A stretch of 64,000 nt of DNA, taken from positions 62,001 to 126,000 of the forward strand of contig NZ_BOMQ01000008.1 of NCBI RefSeq assembly GCF_016862275.1, given 5' to 3'. The notes below the pieces were generated by a model that saw only the letters and a list, made by a program, of their open reading frames with translations, was not told the DNA's origin and did no database searches. The stretch comes from Actinoplanes nipponensis (GTDB lineage Bacteria > Actinomycetota > Actinomycetes > Mycobacteriales > Micromonosporaceae). The first letter of the stretch is position 1. Each line of letters starts with the position of its first letter. Made by a program: the position numbers and the translations under genes. This document shows positions 50,768 to 59,038 of the stretch, in pieces.

Positions 50768-51370
50768 ATGCGCAGGTCGTCCATGGCAGCAACGTTGTCC
50801 GCGATGGTGCTGGCCGCCGGCCTGCTGGTCGCGCCCCCGGCCACCGCACACCCCACCCCGCCCCGCGAATGCGCCACCCCGTCGATCGACCGCCTCCAGC
50901 AGTGGCTGGCCAGCGGCGAAGGCGCCACCGTCCCGGCGACCGGCAGCCTCCTGGTGCCCCGGCACGGCGGCTACGAGGCCCGGGTGACGTTCGTGAACGC
51001 CGAATGGCACGTGGCGGTGGTCTGGCTCGGCAACCAGTTCGAGGCCCAGGCCGACCTGTCCCGCTCCGCCGGCTTCCGCCTCACCTACAGCGCCACCGAC
51101 GACCTGTACGTGCAACTGCGCCCGGCCTCGCACTGGAGCGGCGGCGCCCAGTGGGCGACGGTGGTGCCGTCCACCGGGGGACGGGTGGTGACCAGGTTCT
51201 TCAGCTTCCGCCCGGAGGCGTGGGCGGCGGTGCCGGAACTGGGCGCGCCGGCGCACACGTACGCGTCGGCGCTGAGCGAGGCGCGCGGGCTGGTCTTCGT
51301 GGGCAAGACACCGAACGAGCTGACCTTCCGGGGGCTGCGCGTCCACCGGTACGTGCCGCCCTGCCGGTAG
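50768..51370 (+). CDS. Secreted protein of unknown function
   Basis: A 200-residue exported protein: signal peptide MRRSSMAATLSAMVLAAGLL with cleavage near ATAHP. The mature domain is beta-rich (VTFVNAEWHVAVVWLGNQFEA, FRLTYSATDDLYVQLRPASHW, GGRVVTRFFSFRPEAW). One Cys pair (REC near 38, PPCR at the C-terminus) may form a disulfide. No family recognised; it looks like a small cell-surface or secreted binding domain. Confidence 0.8.
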   Translation: MRRSSMAATLSAMVLAAGLLVAPPATAHPTPPRECATPSIDRLQQWLASGEGATVPATGSLLVPRHGGYEARVTFVNAEWHVAVVWLGNQFEAQADLSRSAGFRLTYSATDDLYVQLRPASHWSGGAQWATVVPSTGGRVVTRFFSFRPEAWAAVPELGAPAHTYASALSEARGLVFVGKTPNELTFRGLRVHRYVPPCR

Positions 51371-51388
51371 CGCCGACGGGTCGAGCGT

Positions 51389-53056
51389 TCAGTCGCGCAA
51401 CGCCAGCAGCCGTTGCTCGTACCTGCGGTAACCGGATCGCAGCAGCATCTCGCCGAGCAGCGCCAGCGCCCACCCGCCGGACAGCGTCGACGCGTCGTCC
51501 CGGGCCGGGGCGAACGCGAAGTCGTGCTCCAGCGACACGGTCCGGGAGCCGTCGGCGCCGGCCCGTTGCAGGTCCCCGAGGTCGACCACGGCGTCGATGC
51601 CGGCCGGCGTGCCGATCCGCACGTGCAGATTCAGCGCGGGGTCGGCGTCGAACGAGGTCAGCACGCGGCCGAACAGCGCCGACGCCGACTCGAGGCCGGT
51701 GGCGATCATCGCGGTGAGCATGCCGTCCATCTCGTTCAGGGACAGCGCGGCCGGCAGCGGCCGGGCGTCGTGTCGCCGCCCCGCCGGCCGGCGGTCCGCT
51801 CCGAGTTCGGTCAACCACAGCCCGATCTCGAAGTCGGCCATCAGGAACGGCCGCGGCAGGTCGCCTCCGGTCCGCACCGCGGCGCCGGCCAGGACCGGCG
51901 TCTGCACCCGCCAGAAGCCCGCGTCCTCGTCGGTGGAGGCGAGCGCCGTGACGCAGTGGGTGTAGCTGCGGCCGTCGCCCGGATCCGCGATCTCCCACCG
52001 CCGGGCGGCCAGCGGCCAGGACCTCGCGGCCGATCCCAGCCAGCGCGTCATCGGGCTGTTTTCGAGCGTGGCCAGGATGACCCGTTCACGCTGCTCACCC
52101 ACCAGCCCGGGGCCGGGCGGGCCGGCTTCGGTCGAGGCGTCGGCCGGCGTCAGGACAGCCACCGTCACCCGGAGGTCGGGCACCTCGGCGCCGGGGGCGC
52201 GCAGCACGGTCGCCCGGTTGCCGAGTCGGCGGGGGGGTCCCTCCGGCAGCGCCGGCAGACGTCTCCCGGCGGCGTGCGAGGCGACAACGGCGCGCAACGC
52301 GACGGTGGCGTGGCGCCGACGGCCCGCCCACGAGACGTCCAGGTCGTCCGGCTCGCCCGGGAGCTGCGGGCCGTCGAGGGCGGTCCGCACGCTGTCCAGC
52401 CCGAACCTTCCGAGCATCTCCGTCGCATCGAAGTGGACGATCAGGGGAGGGCCGGTGTCACCCTCCGTCCTGACCTGCACCAGCCGGGCCGCGATCGCGA
52501 TGAGCGGTAACCCGTCGGCCAGTGCCGCCTGGAGCCGCCGGTTCACCGCCCGGGCGCCGAGCAGATCCTCGACCAGGGTGAACAGCGTGGCGGTCGGCTG
52601 ATCCGGCGCCTCGTCCCCGTCGCGCACGTGCTCCTGGAAAAGCCCCCATCCCAGGTCGGTGGTGCGCGCGATGAGCTCGGGCAGCCAGTCGGCGGTGAGG
52701 ATGCTGCGCGCAGTCGACAGCGCGTGCAGGAAGTCGACCACACCCCGGAACCCCGTCCTCGCCAGGGCGGGCATCAGGTTGGGCACGTCGAGCCTCTCGA
52801 TCATGCACAGCAGGCGGGTCAGCCACTGGACCATGGCAGCGTCCGGGCCGCCCACGACGCCCGCACCGGCGGGCATGGGCAGGTACCGCACCGCCTCGTA
52901 CAGAATCGCCGCGGCCTCGTCCGGCGTGAGCTGCTCGGACAGGGCGGCCAACCGCCGCAGGGCACCGGCGCTGCTCGCGCAGGCCTCCCGGTCGGCCGGG
53001 TCGGGAGTGAGCAGGCCGTCCAGCGCCAGGCGGGGGAACGGGGTACGCGCCCACAT
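51389..53056 (-). CDS. Large protein of unknown function, probably the C-terminal part of a split KAP-type NTPase
   Basis: A 555-residue reading frame with no recognised motif. The N-terminal half is helical (ALRRLAALSEQLTPDEAAAILYEAV, WLTRLLCMIERLDVPNLMPAL); the C-terminal half is richer in strands (TVSLEHDFAFAPARDD, GGWALALLGEMLLRSGYRRY). The frame stays open and protein-like upstream of the ATG (WLISRAFARGDLDLSDAEL), overlapping the end of the KAP NTPase gene in another frame. This suggests a +1 frameshift between 53100 and 53160 broke one protein of about 840 residues. A ribosome site before 53056 is poor. Confidence 0.65.
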   Translation of the reverse strand: MWARTPFPRLALDGLLTPDPADREACASSAGALRRLAALSEQLTPDEAAAILYEAVRYLPMPAGAGVVGGPDAAMVQWLTRLLCMIERLDVPNLMPALARTGFRGVVDFLHALSTARSILTADWLPELIARTTDLGWGLFQEHVRDGDEAPDQPTATLFTLVEDLLGARAVNRRLQAALADGLPLIAIAARLVQVRTEGDTGPPLIVHFDATEMLGRFGLDSVRTALDGPQLPGEPDDLDVSWAGRRRHATVALRAVVASHAAGRRLPALPEGPPRRLGNRATVLRAPGAEVPDLRVTVAVLTPADASTEAGPPGPGLVGEQRERVILATLENSPMTRWLGSAARSWPLAARRWEIADPGDGRSYTHCVTALASTDEDAGFWRVQTPVLAGAAVRTGGDLPRPFLMADFEIGLWLTELGADRRPAGRRHDARPLPAALSLNEMDGMLTAMIATGLESASALFGRVLTSFDADPALNLHVRIGTPAGIDAVVDLGDLQRAGADGSRTVSLEHDFAFAPARDDASTLSGGWALALLGEMLLRSGYRRYEQRLLALRD

Positions 53057-53096
53057 GTGCAGAACCCTTGCCAGCTCCGCGTCGGACAGGTCCAGG

Positions 53097-53903
53097 TCAC
53101 CGCGCGCGAAGGCCCGGGAGATCAGCCAGCCGGCGCCCGTCCCGCCAGGCGCGCAGCCGCTCGTCGTCCTCGAAGGCCACCGGCGCCGTCAGCCACGACC
53201 GGTCGGCCAGCACGGCCCGGTACACCGGCGGACAGGTCGCCCGAAGGTGGGTCACCACCAGGAAGTCGACCAGCGTCAGCTGGTCGTAGGCGACGACGTA
53301 GTGCACGTTCGGCAGCCGTCCCACCACCCGGATCGCCCGGAGCAGGGCCAGCAGCTCATCCGGCTGCAGCCGGTCGACGTCGTCCACGAAGACCAGCACC
53401 GGCCGATCGATCGCGGCCAGTTCCGTCTCGAGCTCCTCGAAGTGCGTCTGGAGCGTGCCCTCGTCCGTCCACCGGCGGGCGGCCAGCTCGAACGCCTTGG
53501 TGGTCGCGGCGCCGGCGCCGGGAATGAGCCCGAGGGCCGGTGTCGCGTAGAGGGCGTAGGTCTTGAGCTTCTCCCGCGCTGATCTGGCCTTCTCCGGCAG
53601 AGCCGACCGGATCGCGCCGAGCAGCTCCGCGACGATCGCCTCCGCCGACCCCAGCGCCCACGGGTTCAGCCGCGCGATGCCCCACCGTTTCTCGTCCAGC
53701 TTCTCCAGGACCAGGTTCACCGTGCTCGTCTTGCCGCTGCCCCACGGCCCGACCACCGCCAGCACCGTGCTGCTCGACTGCGTGCCGATCTCGGCGAACA
53801 TCGCGACCAGCCGGTCCACGAACTCCCGGCGCCCGAGCGTCTCCTCACCCGGGGAGGAGATGGGATCGTCCGCCCACCAGCCCCTTGCCGCACTGTCCAC
53901 CAT
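53097..53903 (-). CDS. KAP-family P-loop NTPase (N-terminal part)
   Basis: A 268-residue P-loop protein: N-terminal DDPISSPGEETLGRREFVDRL, Walker A VVGPWGSGKTSTV (about 50-62), the KAP-typical RWGIARLNPWALGSAEAIVAEL, a membrane-prone stretch around TYALYATPALGLIPGAG, and Walker B VLVFVDDVDRLQPDELL with YVVAYDQLTLVDFL. KAP NTPases are usually 500-900 residues with membrane-associated roles, some in phage-defence loci. The frame ends soon after the ATPase core, and sequence in the next frame seems to continue it. Confidence 0.82.
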   Translation of the reverse strand: MVDSAARGWWADDPISSPGEETLGRREFVDRLVAMFAEIGTQSSSTVLAVVGPWGSGKTSTVNLVLEKLDEKRWGIARLNPWALGSAEAIVAELLGAIRSALPEKARSAREKLKTYALYATPALGLIPGAGAATTKAFELAARRWTDEGTLQTHFEELETELAAIDRPVLVFVDDVDRLQPDELLALLRAIRVVGRLPNVHYVVAYDQLTLVDFLVVTHLRATCPPVYRAVLADRSWLTAPVAFEDDERLRAWRDGRRLADLPGLRAR

Positions 53904-53927
53904 GTCACGCAGGTTAGCGAGCCCGGG

Positions 53928-55373
53928 TCAGGGGAACGGGTGCGGATGCGGGTTGAGCTCCCGCGGCACGGCACGGCCCAGCGCCGCCGGCACGCTCACC
54001 AGCCGCGGCAGCCCGTGCACCCGCCGGTTGGCCTGCCCGAAGGTCATCGGCAGCGTCCCCGGGACGACCACCTTCACGCAGGTGAAGCCGCCCGCCCGCT
54101 GCTCCGGCGTGGTCTGGTCGACGACCACGACGTCCAGGCCGGTGGCCAGGTAGCGGCCGATCATCGCGGTCAGGTCGGCGCCGAGGTCGGCGCCGCCGAG
54201 GATGTCCGGGCGCAGCGGCACCGTCTGCGTGCTGCGCGTCAGGAAGTCGAACCGGTCGAACACCGACGGCTCGGCGTACAGCAGGGCGTGGTGTTCCATC
54301 TCGGTCACCAGGGACGCGTCGCGGGCCATCGCCGCGGCCAGGTCGGCCCGGGCGGCGTACGCGCGGCCCAGGTCGGGCAGCAGCGGCCCGAGTTCGGCCA
54401 GGGCGTTGAGCGCCGCCTGGCCCTGGTCCGGGTGACAGGCGGCGGCGCAGGCGGCCCGGGCCCGGTGCGGTTCGCCGGTGGCGTCCGCGGCGAGCGCCCA
54501 GACGGCGGGTACGCCCTGCTCCAGCGTGATGTCGAACAGCTCCACCCGGTAGCCGGTCTCCGCCTCGATCGTCGCGGCGAGCAGGGGCAGCGCGGGGTCC
54601 CCGGCCGAGGCCGGGTCGAGCCGCGGCGGCGTCATCCGGGCGTACCAGGTGAGCAGGAAGGCGTCCCGCTCGGCCACCTCCAGGATGCCGTGCAGGACGG
54701 CCTCCTCGAGGCAGGAACCCAGCGCGCAGCCGTTGGAGACCTCGTACACCAGCGCGGGTTCGTCGGGGTGGGTGCGCCGGCTGCGGTAGTAGACGTACGA
54801 CTCCGGCAGCAGGACCGGCGCCGAGCGGGCGAACGAGTAGCCCCACACCCACCGGTAGAGCTGCCGCTCGTCGAACGGCCGGTACGGGAAGCCGGGCTGC
54901 CGGTAGGCGGCGGCCGGGTACAGGCCCAGCGTCTCGGGGTGCACGGCCTGGGCCCGTACGTCGGCGTAGGGCGCGCGCACCGTCGTGCGGCGGCCGCCCG
55001 GCTCCATGCCGGCGTACCGCTCGAGGGCCTCGGCGATCGCGGTCACCCTGGCCGTGCGGTAGTCGCGGCTGCGGCCGTACCCCGACTCGGTGGCGTCGTC
55101 GCCGCGCAGGCCGATCTCCGCCGCGGCCACCGTCAGGCCGCCCTGGGCGCCGTGGGCCAGCGAGCGGACCAGGCCGGTCTCCTCGTCGTGATAGGCCGCT
55201 TCGAGGTCGGCGGCCCGGGCGGTGAGCGACCGCAGCCGGTAGCGGTCGCGGGCCGGCTTGATTCTCGGCTCGATGCTCAGCCGGGCGGCGGCCGGGGAGT
55301 CGTCGGGCAGCTCGCCGCAGGCCGGGCAGTGCGGGTCGGGCAGCACCCGGTGCCAGCGCAGGGTCAGGGTCAT
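53928..55373 (-). CDS. YcaO cyclodehydratase of a thiopeptide cluster (TbtG-like), start region frameshifted
   Basis: A 481-residue YcaO-domain enzyme, the ATP-dependent cyclodehydratase that turns precursor Cys (and Ser/Thr) into azolines. Visible features are the zinc-type HCPACGELPDD at the N-terminus, YcaO ATP-site segments EALERYAGMEPGGRR, CALGSCLEEAVLHGILEVAERDAF and GFTCVKVVVPG, and the C-terminal Pro-rich end NPHPHPFP that completes the active site. ATG 55373 overlaps the stop of the preceding fragment (ATGA). However, family-like sequence (RRALAFLDL) continues upstream of that ATG in the same frame, so the intact protein probably includes the next feature. Confidence 0.88.
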   Translation of the reverse strand: MTLTLRWHRVLPDPHCPACGELPDDSPAAARLSIEPRIKPARDRYRLRSLTARAADLEAAYHDEETGLVRSLAHGAQGGLTVAAAEIGLRGDDATESGYGRSRDYRTARVTAIAEALERYAGMEPGGRRTTVRAPYADVRAQAVHPETLGLYPAAAYRQPGFPYRPFDERQLYRWVWGYSFARSAPVLLPESYVYYRSRRTHPDEPALVYEVSNGCALGSCLEEAVLHGILEVAERDAFLLTWYARMTPPRLDPASAGDPALPLLAATIEAETGYRVELFDITLEQGVPAVWALAADATGEPHRARAACAAACHPDQGQAALNALAELGPLLPDLGRAYAARADLAAAMARDASLVTEMEHHALLYAEPSVFDRFDFLTRSTQTVPLRPDILGGADLGADLTAMIGRYLATGLDVVVVDQTTPEQRAGGFTCVKVVVPGTLPMTFGQANRRVHGLPRLVSVPAALGRAVPRELNPHPHPFP

Positions 55374-55828
55374 GAGGTCGAGGAACGCCAGGGCGCGCCG
55401 GCCGTGCGCGGCCGGCCGCCGCTCGCCAGCAGGTGAACGTCCGCACCGACGACGGCGGCGACCGTGTGCGCCGCGGACTCGGTCAGCCACGGCGAGGGCT
55501 CCCGGGCCAGCTCGGCCCGGTGGCGGTCGCGCAGGGCGGCGACGGCGGCGGCGTCCGGCCGGGCGCGACGGCGCCGGCCCCGGGCACAGGTCGGGCAGCC
55601 CGGTACGCCCGGGGTGTGCAGCGGGCCGATGACCACCTTGTCGAGTTCGGTCCAGACGGTGAGGCCGGGCGACCCGTCCGTGCGTTCCGGCGGATCGGGG
55701 CACCAGCCGTCCCGGGCGACGACGGTGAGGCCGGCCGGCAGCTCCGGGCCGCCGCCGAGGTGCTCGCGAAGCGCCTCGGCGAGCAGGCCGGACCCCTGGA
55801 CGCGCAGCCGTTTCCGGTCATCGTCCAT
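55370..55828 (-). CDS. N-terminal piece of the YcaO cyclodehydratase (separated by frameshift)
   Basis: A 152-residue frame starting 11 bp inside the end of the ocin-ThiF-like gene. RVQGSGLLAEALREHLGG, TVVARDGWCPDPPERTDG, VVIGPLHTPGVPGCPTCARGRR and VAAVVGADVHLLASGG match the E1-like N-terminal region that normally precedes the YcaO domain in TOMM cyclodehydratases; its GCPTCA knuckle would pair with HCPACG of the next frame to bind zinc. The frame then diverges and stops at 55370. A -1 shift (or one missing base) around 55385-55420 would fuse it to the YcaO part, about 630 residues in all. Confidence 0.75.
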   Translation of the reverse strand: MDDDRKRLRVQGSGLLAEALREHLGGGPELPAGLTVVARDGWCPDPPERTDGSPGLTVWTELDKVVIGPLHTPGVPGCPTCARGRRRRARPDAAAVAALRDRHRAELAREPSPWLTESAAHTVAAVVGADVHLLASGGRPRTAGAPWRSSTS

Positions 55829-57722
55829 CGTCGAGCACCACCGAGACCACGAACGGATGGACCCGCGCCACGGCGGGGTCATGGATCGCGGGCACGGCGA
55901 CCGGGCGCAGGCCGCGGCGGCCGAAGGCGGTGAGGATGTCGTCGAGTCCGGTGGCCGGATCGCCGTCGTGGGGGAGTGGCGGGTCGAGGCGGGAGGGCGC
56001 GTACCGGGGCTGGCCGGTGATCGCGGACTGGTGGGCCAGCAGCGTGCGTTCGACCGCCTGGGCGAGCGCGGCGTCACCCGAGCGCGCCCAGCCCTCCGCC
56101 GGGGGACGGTCACCCAGGCGGACGGCGTACCCGCTGATCCCGGCCTCCTCCAGCAGCGCCGCGCAGGTCGCCGGCTCGCCGGTGGACCGCAGGATCCGCA
56201 GGCAGCGGTGTCCGTCCGCGGTCAGCGGGCGGTCGGTGAGCGGGACGTAGCGGGCGGGCCGGGTCGGGTCACGGGCAATGAGCCCGGCGCTCGCCCGGCC
56301 GAGCAGACCGGTCAGCAGAGCCTGGTTCCAGTCGTAGGCGGTCACCGGCCCGGGCTCGGGCCGGCCGGCGAGCGCCGGGAAGGTGGCGGCGGCCGGGACC
56401 AGCCGGGGCTCGTGGGTCGTGAGGTCGTAGCCCCACAGGCGGAAGTCGCCCGGCCGGCGCCGGACCCGGTGCAGCATCTCGCGGGGATCCTCGCCGGGCG
56501 CGGTCCGGCCGGCCGCGTCGACCAGCCGGCGCGGATCCACCGCCAGCGCGGCGTAGCGGGCCACCGCGCGCAGCCCGGTCCGCAGCCGGGCCTGATCGAA
56601 GGTCGGGCCGCTGCCGGCGACCCACCGGTGCTCGGGCGCCGGCGCCAGGCCGCCCGGGTCGGCGACCCGGCAGTGCGCCACGTGCAGCGGCGTCTGGGCG
56701 AAGTCACCCTCGTCGGGCGCGGTCAGGATGCCGAAGAAGGGGTCCGCGCAGCCGGCGGCCCGCCGGGAGAAGACCTCGGGCGACCCGGCCGGTGCCGCCT
56801 CCAGCGCCCGGACCTCGGCGATCAGCGCGGACGCGGTCGGCGGCGCGGTCCCGGCGTGGTACGGGTGGGCCAGCACCCGGTGCTGCTCGGTGTGCAGGCT
56901 CGCGAGGTCGACGCTCGTGGTCACCGGGGCCCGGTCGTCGGTGACGCCGCCCAGCCGCAGCAGCACGGCCCGGACCACCTGGTTGGCCAGCAGGGCCGCC
57001 GTACCGGGGTCACAGGGCCCGGCGCCACCGGCCGTCGAGCCCAGGTCGGCGCGCCGGCTCCGGGCCCCCGCCCAGGCCCCCGGCGTCTCGGCGGTGTCCG
57101 AGACCTGCACCCAGGCCCGGCCGCCGTCCAGCACGATCCGGGCCAGCAGCGCCCGCCGCTCCCGGCACCAGCGGTCCACCGGCCCGGTCTCGGGGTCGGT
57201 GTCGGCCCGCGGGCCGTGCAGGACGACCCGGGTCGTGCGGTGCGCCGCCCCGGGCAGCGCACCGGCGGCGATCGCGGTGACGTCCCGGCTGCCGGCCTGC
57301 CGCGCCGCGTGCATCAGCGCCGAGCACAGCGGATCATCGGCGATGACCAGGACCGGCGCGTCCCGGTAGCGCTGGAACCGCCACCGGGCCGACGGCCCCT
57401 GGTCGGCGAGCAGGCCGATGCCGCGCCGGTACCGGGTGGCGTCCTCCGCGGTGAGGGTGTCGGCCCGGTCCGGCTGCTGCTGGCGCACCACGTCCCGGTC
57501 GATCAGCAGGCCGATGATCGCCTCGACCTGCGCCCGCCGGTCGGCGGGCAGCGCGGCCGTCAGCTGCGCCATCGTGTGCCCGCCGGCCAGGTACGGCGCC
57601 AGCCGCTCGAACCAGGCGGCGATCGAGGCGCCCCGCAGCCGTACGGACACCCCGGGCCCGAGGATGAACAGACCGTCGTCCACGGCCGTCCAGCGCACCC
57701 CGGCCCGAAACCGCAGCGTCAT
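55818..57722 (-). CDS. Ocin-ThiF-like cyclodehydratase partner with RRE (TbtF-like)
   Basis: A 634-residue protein that binds the precursor leader and presents it to YcaO. Residues 1-80 look like a winged-helix RiPP recognition element (TAVDDGLFILGPGVSVRLRG, TMAQLTAALPADRR, IIGLLIDRDVVRQ). A divergent E1/ThiF-like Rossmann domain (VLVIADDPLCSALMHAAR) and a long C-terminal region (FFGILTAPDEGDF, TAYDWNQALLTGLLGR, VHPFVVSVVLDD) follow. Length and order match thiomuracin-type TbtF. The ATG overlaps the SagB stop (ATGA). Confidence 0.88.
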   Translation of the reverse strand: MTLRFRAGVRWTAVDDGLFILGPGVSVRLRGASIAAWFERLAPYLAGGHTMAQLTAALPADRRAQVEAIIGLLIDRDVVRQQQPDRADTLTAEDATRYRRGIGLLADQGPSARWRFQRYRDAPVLVIADDPLCSALMHAARQAGSRDVTAIAAGALPGAAHRTTRVVLHGPRADTDPETGPVDRWCRERRALLARIVLDGGRAWVQVSDTAETPGAWAGARSRRADLGSTAGGAGPCDPGTAALLANQVVRAVLLRLGGVTDDRAPVTTSVDLASLHTEQHRVLAHPYHAGTAPPTASALIAEVRALEAAPAGSPEVFSRRAAGCADPFFGILTAPDEGDFAQTPLHVAHCRVADPGGLAPAPEHRWVAGSGPTFDQARLRTGLRAVARYAALAVDPRRLVDAAGRTAPGEDPREMLHRVRRRPGDFRLWGYDLTTHEPRLVPAAATFPALAGRPEPGPVTAYDWNQALLTGLLGRASAGLIARDPTRPARYVPLTDRPLTADGHRCLRILRSTGEPATCAALLEEAGISGYAVRLGDRPPAEGWARSGDAALAQAVERTLLAHQSAITGQPRYAPSRLDPPLPHDGDPATGLDDILTAFGRRGLRPVAVPAIHDPAVARVHPFVVSVVLDDGR

Positions 57723-59038
57723 CGCGGCTCCTGATCGCCGGCCGGGCGGCTGCCCAGCACGAACTCCGCGACGGGGCCCTCGACGAGCGGATCCAGCCCG
57801 GTGGCCGCCGCGAAGGCCGCGGAGTCCCCGCTGCCGATCGCGCACGGGGCCAGGCCCATCGCGGTGGCGGCCAGGTACATCGTCTGGCAGAGCACGCCGG
57901 CGTTCTTGAGGATCAGCGCGTACCCGATGTCCTGGTACTTCCACAGCACCCGGCCGAACCGCGCGGCCGTCACGACCACCAGCTGCGGGGGAGTCGTCAT
58001 CCCGGCGGCGGCCCCCGCGTCCGAGACGAGCCGGTGCGCCGGCGCGGTGATCCCGCTCAGGTGTTCCAGCCGGTGGCCGTGGGCGTCGTAGTGGTGCACG
58101 CCGGGCGCGAGGCCGGCGACGTGCCGGGCGATCAGGTACAGCTCCAGCTCGTGCAGCGCGCCGGCCGACGGGAACGGCCGGTCGACCAGCTCCAGGCCGT
58201 CGGCGCGCCGGACGCCGCGGACCCGGGCGCAGCGGTACAGGAACTCGCCCACCTGCCGGACCGTGAGCGGCTCGCGGTCGTCGTGGCGCCGTACCGACTG
58301 CCGTTGCTCGACGACGGTGGTCAGCGACGGGTCCGACCGGCGGAGGGCGTCGAGGTCCGGGCGGTCCAGGACCGTCGCGGTCCCGGTACGGGCCGGCGGG
58401 CGGGCCGGCAGCGGCGGGAACCGGTCCTGGGCCCAGCCGGTCGCCCCGGTCGGCTCCCCGGTGCGCGCGCCCAGCCGGCTGGCCGCGTGGAACCAGAGGT
58501 CCGGGGTGGCCCACTGGCGGTGCCGCAGCTCGTCGTCCGCCTCGCCGGCGGTGGCCAGCAGACCGGCCCAGCGCAGGTCGTCCACGAACCCGGGCACCGG
58601 GCCCGGCACGCTCGGGTCGGCCACCGCGGCCAGCAGCCGCGGGTCGTGCAGGCGCACGTCGCACCACGCCAGCGGCGACCGCAGCACCAGGCCGGGATCG
58701 GACCGGGTGATGACGGCGAACCGGGACAGCCGGGCGACGGTGTCGTCCCCCGGCGGTCGGGCCGGGCGCCGCGGCTCCAGCTCGTAGCAGAGCTTCTCGC
58801 CGGCCCGCACGCTGACCGTCAGCCAGCCCTGCGCGCGCAACCGGTCGACCAGCGGCGCCCGGCCGGCCGGCGGGGCGTCCACGCCGGGCTCCGCGGCCAG
58901 CTCGTCCAGCAGGGCGCGGCCGGCGGGGTCGAGCCGGCCCAGCGACGTCAGGTGCGGCCAGGCCAGCAGGCTGACCGCGTCCTGCGCGTCGGTGACGGCG
59001 AAGACCCCGGGGCGCAGCCGCAGCCGTACGGAGATCAC
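57719..59038 (-). CDS. SagB-type FMN-dependent azoline dehydrogenase (TbtE-like)
   Basis: A 439-residue flavoenzyme oxidising thiazolines/oxazolines to thiazoles/oxazoles. The C-terminal 220 residues form the nitroreductase fold: VVEQRQSVRRHDDREPLTV, FPSAGALHELELYLI, ARFGRVLWKYQDIGYALILKNAGVL with the Lys-Tyr catalytic motif of azoline dehydrogenases, and MGLAPCAIGSGD. The N-terminal 210 residues are the TOMM-specific extension. The GTG start overlaps the pyridine-synthase stop (GTGA). With only five core Cys, up to five thiazoles could form. Confidence 0.9.
   Translation of the reverse strand: MISVRLRLRPGVFAVTDAQDAVSLLAWPHLTSLGRLDPAGRALLDELAAEPGVDAPPAGRAPLVDRLRAQGWLTVSVRAGEKLCYELEPRRPARPPGDDTVARLSRFAVITRSDPGLVLRSPLAWCDVRLHDPRLLAAVADPSVPGPVPGFVDDLRWAGLLATAGEADDELRHRQWATPDLWFHAASRLGARTGEPTGATGWAQDRFPPLPARPPARTGTATVLDRPDLDALRRSDPSLTTVVEQRQSVRRHDDREPLTVRQVGEFLYRCARVRGVRRADGLELVDRPFPSAGALHELELYLIARHVAGLAPGVHHYDAHGHRLEHLSGITAPAHRLVSDAGAAAGMTTPPQLVVVTAARFGRVLWKYQDIGYALILKNAGVLCQTMYLAATAMGLAPCAIGSGDSAAFAAATGLDPLVEGPVAEFVLGSRPAGDQEPR

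Noticed and set aside
51389..53903. KAP NTPase locus as part of the thiopeptide cluster or as a defined antiphage system
   Set aside because: It is on the same strand but carries no RiPP-related domain, and no accompanying defence effector gene is recognisable; adjacency alone is not enough.
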